Below, one piece after another: positions 25,310-33,242 of a DNA stretch of 64,000 nucleotides (the first letter of the stretch is position 1; each line of letters starts with the position of its first letter). The DNA is taken from positions 63,100 through 127,099 of the forward strand of contig NZ_LQCI01000008.1 of NCBI RefSeq assembly GCF_001613935.1, read 5' to 3'. The translations under genes were made by a program, and so were the position numbers. Below the pieces are notes generated by a model. The model was not told the DNA's origin, ran no database searches, and worked only from the letters and a program-made list of their open reading frames with translations. The DNA is from Amycolatopsis regifaucium (GTDB lineage: Bacteria; Actinomycetota; Actinomycetes; Mycobacteriales; Pseudonocardiaceae).

Positions 25310-26068
25310 TCAGCGAGGAGCCATGCGCAGTGAGCCGTCCATCCGGATGACCTCGCCGTTCAGGTAGTCGTGGTCGATCAGCGACAGCGCCAGCTGCGCG
25401 TACTCGTCCGGCCGCGCGAGCCGCTTCGGGAACGGAACGCCTTCGGCCAGCGAAGCGCGGAACTCCTCGCTCACCGTCGCCAGCATCGGGGTGTCGACGA
25501 TGCCCGGCGCGATGGTCAGCACCCGGATCCCGTGCGACGCGAGGTCGCGCGCGGCCGGCAGGGTCATCCCGACGATGCCGCCCTTGGACGACGAGTACGC
25601 CACCTGCCCGATCTGGCCGTCGAAGGCCGCGACCGACGCGGTGTTGATGATGACGCCGCGCGCGTTGTCGGCGAGCGGTTCCGTCTTCGCGATGGCCTCG
25701 GCGGCCAGCGTCAGCACGTTGAAGGAGCCGATCAGGTTGATCTGGACGACCTTCGCGTACAGGGCGAGGTCGTGCGGGCCCTTCTTCGAAAGGATGCGGG
25801 CGGACGGCCCGATCCCGGCGCAGTTCACCACGGTCCGCAGAGGCACGCCGGACTCGGCGGCGGTCGCGACGGCGGTCCGTACCTGCTCCGGATCGGTCAC
25901 GTCGGCCTCGACGTAGGTGATGCCCTCGACCTGCTCGGCGTTGGCGATGGCACCGGCGAGGTCCAGCGCGAAGACCCGCGCGCCCTTCGCCGCGAGCGCC
26001 TTCGCGGTCGCACCGCCGAGCCCGGACGCGCCACCCGTGACGAGCGCCGCGGTATCGGTGATCTGCAT
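25310..26068 (-). CDS. SDR, 3-hydroxyacyl-CoA dehydrogenase type 2-like
   Basis: 252 aa from ATG 26066-26068 with AAGGGAGA upstream. Classical short-chain dehydrogenase: ALVTGGASGLGGATAKALAA (TGxxxGxG), DLAGAIANAE after strand 2 (Asp favours NAD), NCAGIG and INTASVAAFDGQIGQVAYSSSKGG (Ser, Tyr and Lys of the catalytic triad). The tail IAPGIVDTPML and YLNGEVIRMDGSLRMAPR is that of HSD10-like enzymes, which oxidise 3-hydroxyacyl-CoA in fatty acid or branched-chain catabolism. It stands alone on the minus strand, divergent from UDP-glucose dehydrogenase. Confidence 0.9.
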   Translation of the reverse strand: MQITDTAALVTGGASGLGGATAKALAAKGARVFALDLAGAIANAEQVEGITYVEADVTDPEQVRTAVATAAESGVPLRTVVNCAGIGPSARILSKKGPHDLALYAKVVQINLIGSFNVLTLAAEAIAKTEPLADNARGVIINTASVAAFDGQIGQVAYSSSKGGIVGMTLPAARDLASHGIRVLTIAPGIVDTPMLATVSEEFRASLAEGVPFPKRLARPDEYAQLALSLIDHDYLNGEVIRMDGSLRMAPR

Positions 26069-26228
26069 GTTCTCCCTTTCGTCGACAACCGGGTCCAGGT
26101 TAACGCTCGTTCGCATCGGTGGGGTGGGTGTGCTGGCTCACGTCGGTGCGAAGCATGTCGTGAGGAGTATTCGGGCCTGAAGCGTTCCGTTCGCTTCCAG
26201 GTCAACTCCGGCTGTCACCTTCAGCAGC

Positions 26229-27539
26229 ATGAGCACTGCTCGGATCGTGGTGGTGGGGACCGGTTACGTCGGATTGACCACGGGGGCCTGCTTGGCCGGC
26301 CTGGGGCATCGAGTCACTTGTGTCGATGTCGACCAGGCGAAGGTCGCAAGGCTCTCCGCCGGACGGGTGGACATCCTGGAGCCGGGATTGTCCGAGCTGG
26401 TGTCGAGGGGGCTGACCAGCGGAAGACTCACTTTCGTGGTCGGCGCGCGCGACGCGGTTCGCGACGCGGAGGCCGTCTTCCTCTGTGTGCCGACGCCGAT
26501 GGGGGCGGGCGGCTCGGCGGATCTGCGCGCGGTCGAAGCGGTGACCAACGAGATCGGCGACGTCATCCCGCCGGGGTGCGCGCTGATCACCAAATCCACC
26601 GTTCCGGTGGGCACGTCGAAGCGCATCCAAGCGACGCTCGGCCGCCCGGACGTGCCGGTCGTGTCGAATCCGGAGTTCCTGCGCGAGGGCACCGCGGTCG
26701 AGGACTTCCTCGGCCCGGACCGGATCGTCGTCGGCTCCGACGACGTCGCGGCCGCCCGCTGGGTCGGCGATCTCTACGCCGATCTGGCCGCCCCGGTCGT
26801 CATCGCCGACGCGGCCAGCGCGGAACTGGTGAAGTACGCGGCGAACTGCTTCCTCGCGATGAAACTGTCTTATGTGAACTCGATCGCCGAACTGTGCGAA
26901 CGCCTCGGCGCGGACATCGACCTGGTCACCGAAGGCATGGGCTACGACCGGCGGATCGGCCGTTCGTTCCTGAAGCCCGGCCCGGGTTGGGGCGGCTCTT
27001 GCCTGCCGAAGGACACCAGCGCGCTGGTCAAGGTCGCCGAATCCGTGCAGTACGACTTCACGCTGCTGACCTCGGCGATCGAGGAGAACATCGCGCAGCG
27101 GGACCGGATCGTCGCGAAGATCGCCGGCGCCGTCGGCGGCACGCCGGCCGGTGCGCGGATCGGCATTCTCGGCCTGGCGTTCAAGGCCGGGACGAACGAC
27201 CTGCGCGACTCGCCCGCGCTGGCGGTCGCGTCCGTGCTGGGCGCGCTCGGCGCGGAACTGACCGCTTACGACCCGGCCGTCGGCGGCCAGATCGCCGGGA
27301 TGACCGTGGTCGACGACCCGTACCAGGTCGCGAAGGCTGCCGACGCCGTCGTCGTGCTGACGGAATGGGACGAGTTCAACCGACTCGACTGGCACTACAT
27401 GGCCGAGCAGATGGACGGCGACTCGGTCGTCGACACGCGCAATCTCCTGGACCCCCAGCGGATCCTGGGCGCCGGTCTGTCGTGGCAGGGCGTCGGGCGG
27501 CCGCGGGCGGCGCTGCGGCGGAAGGTCGCCGTCTCCTGA
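26229..27539 (+). CDS. ugd: UDP-glucose 6-dehydrogenase
   Basis: 436 aa. N-terminal NAD-binding domain RIVVVGTGYVGLTTGACLA, then FLCVPTPMG, ITKSTVPVGTSKR and NPEFLREGTAVEDF. The central dimerisation helix AELVKYAANCFLAMKLSYVN carries the conserved Lys and Asn. The catalytic Cys258 is in GWGGSCLPKDTSAL. The C-terminal UDP-binding domain has LGLAFKAGTNDLRDSPAL. It oxidises UDP-glucose twice to UDP-glucuronate, a precursor of cell-surface glycans; GDP-mannose or UDP-ManNAc as substrate cannot be fully excluded. It is 11 kb from the glycosyltransferase operon and not physically linked to it. Confidence 0.93.
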   Translation: MSTARIVVVGTGYVGLTTGACLAGLGHRVTCVDVDQAKVARLSAGRVDILEPGLSELVSRGLTSGRLTFVVGARDAVRDAEAVFLCVPTPMGAGGSADLRAVEAVTNEIGDVIPPGCALITKSTVPVGTSKRIQATLGRPDVPVVSNPEFLREGTAVEDFLGPDRIVVGSDDVAAARWVGDLYADLAAPVVIADAASAELVKYAANCFLAMKLSYVNSIAELCERLGADIDLVTEGMGYDRRIGRSFLKPGPGWGGSCLPKDTSALVKVAESVQYDFTLLTSAIEENIAQRDRIVAKIAGAVGGTPAGARIGILGLAFKAGTNDLRDSPALAVASVLGALGAELTAYDPAVGGQIAGMTVVDDPYQVAKAADAVVVLTEWDEFNRLDWHYMAEQMDGDSVVDTRNLLDPQRILGAGLSWQGVGRPRAALRRKVAVS

Positions 27540-27557
27540 CCCACCTGACCTCCCGCG

Positions 27558-27616
27558 CGTGCAATGAAAGGTCCTTTCCTTGCGAAATTTGCAAGGAAAG
27601 GACCTTTCATTGCACG
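27558..27616. terminator. Perfect 26-bp-arm palindrome overlapping a stop codon
   Basis: Arms 27558-27583 and 27591-27616 pair perfectly around the loop GAAATTT (core GCGAAATTTGC). The right arm contains the last codons and the TGA of the convergent TetR gene: read on the minus strand, GTGCAATGA gives Val-Gln-stop. It ends 77 bp after the ugd stop. Terminator candidate for both genes. Confidence 0.78.
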
Positions 27617-28185
27617 AGGGAGACCAGCTTCATCAGCCCGTCCACGACCTCCTCGGCCGTCGGAGCGTTCTCCGGGTCGAGCATGTGCTGCAGCATGATC
27701 CCCGAGTTGAGTGCCGTGGCCACCGCGCCGATGCGGCGCTCGTCCGCCTCGGTGAGGTTGTCCTCGTCGATCCCGAGTACTCCCGCCGCCATCCCGCGAC
27801 GACCTTCGCGCTGCGCCGCGGCGAGTTGTCTCCGCAGCTCAGGGTGATGCTCGGACTGCACGAACGCCTCGATCGAGGCAATCCACAGCTGCCGATTGCG
27901 TCCGTAGGAGTCGATCATCGCCCGCCACGAGGCCCGGTACTGCTCGGACGGCGACGCCCCCGGATCGATGGCGCTCATCATCTCTCGCTGGACGTCCCTG
28001 CCCCACTCGTCCATCGCCTGGGAGAACGCCGTCAGCAGCAGTGCTTCGCGGGAGCCGAAGTGGTAACCGATCGCCGCGTGGCTTACCCCGGCCGCCGCCG
28101 CGATGTCCCGCACGGTGGTGCGTGACCAGCCCTTTTCCTTCAAGCACTGGATGGCGCCCGCCATCAGGTCTTCGCGATTACCCAT
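27607..28185 (-). CDS. TetR/AcrR family regulator of the adjacent monooxygenase
   Basis: 192 aa when started at the ATG 28183-28185 (AGGA 8-9 nt upstream); another ATG at 28194 gives three more residues. HTH: LMAGAIQCLKEKGWSRTTVR, DIAAAAGVSHAAIGYHFGSR, EALLLTAFSQAMDEWG. The C-terminal domain has a TetR_C-like helical pattern (IASIEAFVQSEHHPELRRQL). It is divergent from an FAD monooxygenase, and a 25-bp palindrome between them is a very probable binding site for this protein. Its last codons and stop form one arm of the long palindrome at its 3' end. Confidence 0.92.
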   Translation of the reverse strand: MGNREDLMAGAIQCLKEKGWSRTTVRDIAAAAGVSHAAIGYHFGSREALLLTAFSQAMDEWGRDVQREMMSAIDPGASPSEQYRASWRAMIDSYGRNRQLWIASIEAFVQSEHHPELRRQLAAAQREGRRGMAAGVLGIDEDNLTEADERRIGAVATALNSGIMLQHMLDPENAPTAEEVVDGLMKLVSLVQ

Positions 28186-28211
28186 GCCCGGCATCCTAGA
28201 CCATGTGGTTT

Positions 28212-28236
28212 ATCCGCTTGGTTTAACCAAATGGAT
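28212..28236. promoter_or_regulatory. TetR operator candidate
   Basis: A 13-bp perfect palindrome TTGGTTTAACCAA (28218-28230) is flanked, after two unpaired bases each side, by ATCC (28212-28215) and GGAT (28233-28236). It lies between the divergent TetR gene and the FAD monooxygenase gene, close to both starts, in an AT-rich patch. Size and symmetry suit a TetR dimer. Confidence 0.75.
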
Positions 28237-28299
28237 TGACCAATTGTGCAAATCTGCCGTACGGTCGCTCTCACCACCCGAGAACAACGAGGAGCAGCC

Positions 28300-29493
28300 A
28301 TGACGACCACCGTTCTGATCTCCGGCGCCGGCATCGCGGGACCGGCCCTGGCCTTCTGGCTGCGGAAGCGCGGTTTCGCGCCGACCGTCGTCGAGCGCGC
28401 CCCGGCCCTGCGCGAAGGCGGCAGCGCGGTCGACTTCCGCGGCGAGCAGATGACCCTGCTGAAGCGCATGGGGATCCTCGAAGACATCCGCGCGAAGGAA
28501 ACCGCGATGGGCTCGCAGGTCATCGTCGACCCTGAAGGCAAGAAGGTCGCGGAGATGCCGTCGGTGTTCTTCAGCGGCGAAGTCGAGATCGAGCGCGGAG
28601 ACCTGACCCGAATCCTTTACGAGCACACGAAGGACGACGTCGAGTACGTCTTCGGCGACTGGATCACCGGATTGGATGAGCACGGCAACGGCGTCGACGT
28701 CACTTTCGCCGCCAACGAACCACGCGGATTCGACCTGGTCGTCGGCGCGGACGGGCTGCACTCGGGTGTCCGGCGACTGGTGTTCGGCGAAGAAGAGCGG
28801 TTCCGCACCGATCTCGGCTTCCACACCGCGGGCTTCACCGCGCCCAACCACCTCGATCTCGACCACCTCGGTCAGATCTGCAGCGTCCCCGGCCGGACGG
28901 TGATGGTCGCCAGCGGACGCGACCGCTCCGCGCTCAACGTCAGTTTCGTCTTCGCTTCCGGGCCGTTGGAGGTCGACCGCCGCGATGTCGAGGCACAGAA
29001 GAAGGTCCTCACCGAGCGCTACGCCGACTTCGGCTGGGAAGTCCCGGCGCTGCTGGAAGGTCTCGCTGACGTCGACGCGCTGTACTTCGATTCGCTCAGC
29101 CAGATCCACCTCGGCAAGTGGTCACAGGGCCGGGTCGTGCTGCTCGGTGACGCCGCCTGGTGCGCGGGTCCGGGCGGTTCGGGAACCGGTCTCGCGATGA
29201 TGGGCGCGTACGTCCTGGCGGGTGAACTCGCCGCTGCACGGGGCGACCACGAAGTCGCCTTCGCGCGCTACGAGGAGAAGCTCCGAGGTCCGGTGAAGGT
29301 CTCGCAGAAGCAGGCGGCCGGGATCGGCACCTTCCTCGCGCCGAAGACGCGGTTCATGGTCGGCTACCGGAACTTCCTGTACCGGGTGCTGGGCTCGCGG
29401 CCGATGACGAGGGTGTTCACGTGGTTGACTTCGCGTGCCGCCAACGCGACGACGCTCGAAAACTATGACGCCCCGGTCGCCGCGCGGGGATAG
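28300..29493 (+). CDS. FAD-dependent monooxygenase (PHBH fold)
   Basis: 397 aa; ATG 28300 with GAGGAG in front. Flavoprotein hydroxylase motifs: TTTVLISGAGIAGPALAFWL (GxGxxG for ADP of FAD), a DG-type motif VGADGLHSGVRRLVFG, and VLLGDAAWCAGPGGSGTG (the GD motif binding the FAD ribityl chain). No extra domain. Such enzymes hydroxylate aromatic or polyketide-like compounds, or inactivate antibiotics of the tetracycline/rifamycin type. Control by the divergent TetR repressor suggests induction by its substrate. A frameshifted small gene follows 27 bp downstream. Confidence 0.92.
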   Translation: MTTTVLISGAGIAGPALAFWLRKRGFAPTVVERAPALREGGSAVDFRGEQMTLLKRMGILEDIRAKETAMGSQVIVDPEGKKVAEMPSVFFSGEVEIERGDLTRILYEHTKDDVEYVFGDWITGLDEHGNGVDVTFAANEPRGFDLVVGADGLHSGVRRLVFGEEERFRTDLGFHTAGFTAPNHLDLDHLGQICSVPGRTVMVASGRDRSALNVSFVFASGPLEVDRRDVEAQKKVLTERYADFGWEVPALLEGLADVDALYFDSLSQIHLGKWSQGRVVLLGDAAWCAGPGGSGTGLAMMGAYVLAGELAAARGDHEVAFARYEEKLRGPVKVSQKQAAGIGTFLAPKTRFMVGYRNFLYRVLGSRPMTRVFTWLTSRAANATTLENYDAPVAARG

Positions 29494-29519
29494 TTTGCCG
29501 AGATGGACCAGAAGGAGTT

Positions 29520-29785
29520 TTGTGGACCCGGGACTGGGGCGAAGTCGCGACGTGGCATGGGCTCGGCATCGCCGCGACTCCGGTGGAACCCGGTTCGCTC
29601 GTTTTCGTCGACGAGCCGGGGTTGCTGGCCGTCCTCAAGGAGCTTCTCCCCACGTGCCGGTTCTTCACCCGCGCCGAGGTCCGGGGCCGTTCGAACAGGC
29701 CGCGTGGCCCTGGGTCGATGAAGACAACGTCAGGTACTGGCGTCCGGACAATCTCGGTGAAGCCCTCTTCAACTTCTGGGACTGA
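29520..29785 (+). pseudogene. Small gene disrupted by a one-base frameshift
   Basis: Two frames each look coding over half the length. From 29523 frame A reads TRDWGEVATWHGLGIAATPV, EPGSLVFVDEPGLLAVLKEL and CRFFTRAEV. From about 29684 the frame one base earlier reads PFEQAAWPWVDEDNVRYWRP and DNLGEALFNFWD, then TGA at 29783-29785. Adding one G to the GGGG run at 29683-29686 joins them into one globular protein of about 88 aa. The start is unclear: TTG 29520 has AAGGAG only 2 nt away. It may be a recent pseudogene or a homopolymer sequencing error. The intact protein is not recognised. Confidence 0.6.
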
Positions 29786-29817
29786 AAAAGTAGTTAGCAA
29801 CGCGTAGTATCGGCCGG

Positions 29818-31581
29818 GTGTTCACGACCAGGCCGGAGCTGGCCGGCACCCACGGCATGGTGGCATCGACACACTGGCTGGCCTCGGCCACCGGCATGGC
29901 GGTGCTCGAAAACGGCGGCAACGCCTTCGACGCGGCGGTCGCGGCCGGGTTCGTCCTGCAGATCGCCGAGCCGCATCTGTGCGGTCCGGCAGGGCAGGTT
30001 CCCGGCATTTTCGTCACCGCCGCCGATCGAACCCCGCGAGTGCTCGCGGGCCAGGGCGTCTCGCCCGCTGCGGCGACGCCGGAGCAGTTCGCGGACCTCG
30101 GACTCGACCTGATCCCCGGGAGCGGTCTGCTTCCCGCGACCGTTCCCGGGGCGTGGGACGGCTGGCTGCTGCTCCTTCGGGATCACGGCACGAAGTCTCT
30201 GCGCGATGTCCTCGGTTACGCGATTTCTTATGCGCGCCACGGAATTCCGCTGGTCAGCCGGGTCGGTGACACGATCCGTGCGGTGCGGGACCTGTTCACC
30301 GAACATTGGCCGACGTCGGCGGCGCTGTGGCTCGCCGACGGCAAACCCGTCGAGGGCCTGCATCGCAACCCGGCGCTCGCGGACACCTGGGAGCGGTTGC
30401 TCGCCGAGGCCGAATCCGTCAGCGGGCGCGAGGCGCAGATCGACGCCGGCCGCCGTGCGTGGTCGCAGGGCTTCGTCGCCGAGGCCATCGATTCGTTCAG
30501 TCGCGGCGCCTTCCGCGACGACTCCGGCCGCGATCACGCCGGACTCCTCACCGGCGAGGACCTCGCGGGCTGGGAAGCGACCTACGAGGACGCGCTGCAG
30601 GTCGACTTCGGTGACTGGGGCCTGGTGAAGATGGGCGCCTGGACCCAGGGGCCCGCCTTGCTGCAGCAGGCGCGGTTGCTGGACGGACTGCGCGCCGAAC
30701 TGTCCTATGTGGATGGAATCCCGACCGAGCGTACGGTGCATTTGGCCGTCGAGGCGGCGAAACTGGCGTTCGCCGATCGCGAGGCCTGGTACGGGGATTC
30801 GCCCGATGTGCCGATCGAGTTGCTGATCTCCCGCGAATACGCGGAAACCCGCCGCGCCTTGATCACCGAAGAAGCGTCCGCCGAACTCCGGCCGGGCGGC
30901 CCCTCACCGCGGCTGCCCGCGATCCTCGAAAAGTTGCGCGGTCTCGAGTCCGGCTCCGGTGCGACGGGGGAGCCGACGGTCGGGCCGCTGGGTGAGACCC
31001 GCGGCGACACCGTGCACATCGACGTCGTCGACGCGGCCGGGAACATGATTTCGGTGACGCCGTCGGGTGGCTGGCTGCAGTCGAGCCCGACGATCCCCGA
31101 ACTCGGGTTCTGCCTCGACTCGCGTGGACAGATGTTCTGGCTGGAACAGGGGTTGCCGAACTCGCTGGCGCCGCGGAAACGGCCGCGGATCACGCTTTCG
31201 CCGTCGATGGGCCTGCGCGACGGCGAGCCGGTGCTGGCCTTCGGGACGCCCGGCGGGGATCAGCAGGACCAGTGGCAGCTGTGTTTCTGGTTGGCGCACA
31301 CGCTCGGCGGGCTGAACCTGCAGGAATCGATCGATTCGCCCGCTTGGCATACGACGGCGTTTCCGAGTTCGTTCTATCCGCGTTCGTGGACGCCGCGGGA
31401 ACTCGTGGTCGAATCCCGGCTCGGACAGTCCACAATGGACGCTCTGGCCGCACGCGGACACCACGTCGTCGATGCCGGGCCTTGGGCGCTGGGGCGGCTT
31501 TCGGCTGTGTCGCGTTCCGGCGGAGTCCTCCGCGCCGCCGCGAACGCGCGCGGCATGCAGGGCTACGCGGCCGGTCGCTGA
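29818..31581 (+). CDS. Gamma-glutamyltransferase family protein
   Basis: 587 aa from GTG 29818. The Ntn-hydrolase precursor pattern is present: GMVASTHWLASATGMAVLEN, GGNAFDAAVAAGFVLQIAEP, and the large subunit up to about 395. The nucleophile Thr is expected at the small-subunit start, here in ETRGDTVHIDVVDAAGNMIS (canonical TTH replaced by DTVH). PSGGWLQSSPTIPELGFCLD and LAFGTPGGDQQDQWQLCFWL match the small subunit. There is no signal peptide, so it is probably cytoplasmic. The altered residues around the nucleophile and the lack of export suggest an amidohydrolase-type relative (for example cephalosporin acylase-like) rather than a glutathione GGT; this is inference. Confidence 0.87.
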   Translation: MFTTRPELAGTHGMVASTHWLASATGMAVLENGGNAFDAAVAAGFVLQIAEPHLCGPAGQVPGIFVTAADRTPRVLAGQGVSPAAATPEQFADLGLDLIPGSGLLPATVPGAWDGWLLLLRDHGTKSLRDVLGYAISYARHGIPLVSRVGDTIRAVRDLFTEHWPTSAALWLADGKPVEGLHRNPALADTWERLLAEAESVSGREAQIDAGRRAWSQGFVAEAIDSFSRGAFRDDSGRDHAGLLTGEDLAGWEATYEDALQVDFGDWGLVKMGAWTQGPALLQQARLLDGLRAELSYVDGIPTERTVHLAVEAAKLAFADREAWYGDSPDVPIELLISREYAETRRALITEEASAELRPGGPSPRLPAILEKLRGLESGSGATGEPTVGPLGETRGDTVHIDVVDAAGNMISVTPSGGWLQSSPTIPELGFCLDSRGQMFWLEQGLPNSLAPRKRPRITLSPSMGLRDGEPVLAFGTPGGDQQDQWQLCFWLAHTLGGLNLQESIDSPAWHTTAFPSSFYPRSWTPRELVVESRLGQSTMDALAARGHHVVDAGPWALGRLSAVSRSGGVLRAAANARGMQGYAAGR

Positions 31582-31583
31582 CC

Positions 31584-31638
31584 TGCCGTGAAGGCCTCCT
31601 TCCCTACCCTCAAGGTAGCGAAGGAGGCCTTCACGGCA
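31584..31638. terminator. Long palindrome with GGTAGC core
   Basis: Perfect 19-bp arms (31584-31602 with 31620-31638) are followed by one mismatch, then CTACC/GGTAG (31604-31608 with 31614-31618) and a 5-nt loop. It starts 2 bp after the GGT-like gene and precedes the convergent MFS gene by 65 bp. Same size and position as the other palindromes but a different core. Each arm contains the near-repeat GAAGG-3-CCTTC. Confidence 0.72.
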
Positions 31639-31703
31639 TGGACCCCGAGGCGTCCGCAACCGTCCCCCCTAAGCGATAGACTGGCTTCGGGGTCGCGGTT
31701 TTC

Positions 31704-33134
31704 TCAGCTCCGCGGATCCGGCAGCCGCCGCGCCACCGTGATCACGCCGATCGTCAGCACCGCCTGGATTCCGATGACCAGCGCGAACGCGCCCTTCATC
31801 CCCAGCGGCCCCGCGCCGACGGCGGCGAACAACGTGCCCAGCGTCGCCACCCCCAGCGCCATCGCGGCCTGCTGAGACGTCGTCAGCATCCCGCTGCCGA
31901 CCCCGGCGATCTCCGGCGGCACCTTGGACAGCACGATCCGGAACACCGTCGTCATCGCGAGTCCCTGACCGAGCCCGCACAGCAGCATCCCCGGCGCGAA
32001 ATCGAGCACGCCCAGGTCCGGCCACTCCAGCAGCACGGTGCCGATCAGCACCAGCAGCCCCAGCAGCTGGACCGAGAGCCCCGCCGCCACGACCCGCTGC
32101 CCGAACCGCGTCACCAGGCGGCTGCTGACCAGGCACATCGCGAAGAACGCGAGCGAAAGCGGCGCCGTCACCAGTCCGGAACCCAGTGGGCCGAGGTGCA
32201 GGCCGTCCTGCAGCGTCACCGCGAACACGAACATGAACGCGCTGAAGCCGATGAAGAACGGCACCCCGACCAGCAGCCCCTGCCGCACGCTCGGCATCCG
32301 CAGCACCGACGGCGGCAGCAGCGGGATGCCGCCGTGCCGTTCCATGCGGCGTTCGACCTGGACGAACCCGGCCGCGGCGAACGGGAAGACCACGAGCAGC
32401 GCGACCGTCCACAGTGGCCAGCCCAGCACCGGGCCTTCCGCCAGCGGCAGCAACAGCGACACCAGAGCGATCGCCAGGAGAACGGTGCCCCAGCGGTCGA
32501 TGCCGATCGGGTCGGTGGAGCGGCTCTCCGGGATCAGCCGTCGCGCGATCACCAGTCCGGCGATCCCGACGGGCACGTTGACCAGGAAGATCGGCCGCCA
32601 GCTCGTGCCCAGGAGGTCGAGGGCGACCAATGCCCCGCCGAGGAACTGGCCGAGCACCATCGAAAGCCCGGCGGTCGCACCGTAGAGACCCAGCGCCTTG
32701 GACCGGCGTTCACCGGTAGTGGTCGCCTGGATGATCGACAGCACCTGCGGCAGCATCAACGCGGCCGCCGCCCCCTGCGCGGCCCGCGCCAGTACGAGCG
32801 TCAACGCCGTGGGCGCGATCCCGCAGAGCAGGGAGGTCACGGTGAACGAAGCCAGTCCGATCAGGAACAGTTTGCGACGGCCGAAGGCGTCACCGAGGCG
32901 GCCGCCGACGACCAGTAGCACGGCGTAGGCGATCCCGTAGGCAGCGACCACCAGTTCCAAGGTGGCCGACGACGTGCGGAGATCGGCGCCGATGGCAGGC
33001 AGGGCGATGTTGACGATGAAGAAATCGATGAGGGGGAGTGCCGCCCCCAGCAGCACGGTGACCAGGCCCGCCGAGGTCAGGGCCGGTCCGGTGGCGACGC
33101 GGGTTGGCGTCGCCGGAACTTGCGTCGAAGTCAT
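31704..33134 (-). CDS. MFS efflux transporter, DHA2 (14-TM) family
   Basis: 476 aa from ATG 33132-33134. The first spans read LVTVLLGAALPLIDFFIVNI and ALPAIGADLRTSSATLELVV, a signature of drug:H+ antiporter-2 proteins. The loop GGRLGDAFGRRKLFLIG is the MFS D-x-x-G-R-R motif, and motif C-like sequence is in GATAGLSMVLGQFLGGALV. About 14 hydrophobic segments are present. It probably exports toxic compounds or a natural product. It is divergent from an XRE regulator, with two CTGGTACCAG operators between, so expression is probably repressed until the regulator binds a ligand. Confidence 0.92.
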   Translation of the reverse strand: MTSTQVPATPTRVATGPALTSAGLVTVLLGAALPLIDFFIVNIALPAIGADLRTSSATLELVVAAYGIAYAVLLVVGGRLGDAFGRRKLFLIGLASFTVTSLLCGIAPTALTLVLARAAQGAAAALMLPQVLSIIQATTTGERRSKALGLYGATAGLSMVLGQFLGGALVALDLLGTSWRPIFLVNVPVGIAGLVIARRLIPESRSTDPIGIDRWGTVLLAIALVSLLLPLAEGPVLGWPLWTVALLVVFPFAAAGFVQVERRMERHGGIPLLPPSVLRMPSVRQGLLVGVPFFIGFSAFMFVFAVTLQDGLHLGPLGSGLVTAPLSLAFFAMCLVSSRLVTRFGQRVVAAGLSVQLLGLLVLIGTVLLEWPDLGVLDFAPGMLLCGLGQGLAMTTVFRIVLSKVPPEIAGVGSGMLTTSQQAAMALGVATLGTLFAAVGAGPLGMKGAFALVIGIQAVLTIGVITVARRLPDPRS

Positions 33135-33161
33135 GGGTACTACGATCAAGCGAAACCCAGC

Positions 33162-33194
33162 CTGGTACCAGGAGTGTATTTATCCTGGTACCAG
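33162..33194. promoter_or_regulatory. Paired CTGGTACCAG operators in the divergent promoter
   Basis: Perfect 10-bp palindromes CTGGTACCAG at 33162-33171 and 33185-33194, 23 bp apart (about two helical turns, same DNA face). A degenerate third copy CTGGTAACCGG is at 33201-33211. They lie between the DHA2 transporter and its XRE regulator and are almost certainly the regulator's binding sites. Confidence 0.8.
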
Positions 33195-33242
33195 CACTAC
33201 CTGGTAACCGGCTGGGAGTTTTGCGAACCTGATGAGGTGACC

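Noticed and set aside
25370..27847. 825-aa plus-strand open frame
   Set aside because: Crosses the antisense of the SDR gene, then an out-of-frame copy of UDP-glucose dehydrogenase, then a palindrome and the antisense of TetR. It is a GC-rich shadow frame.
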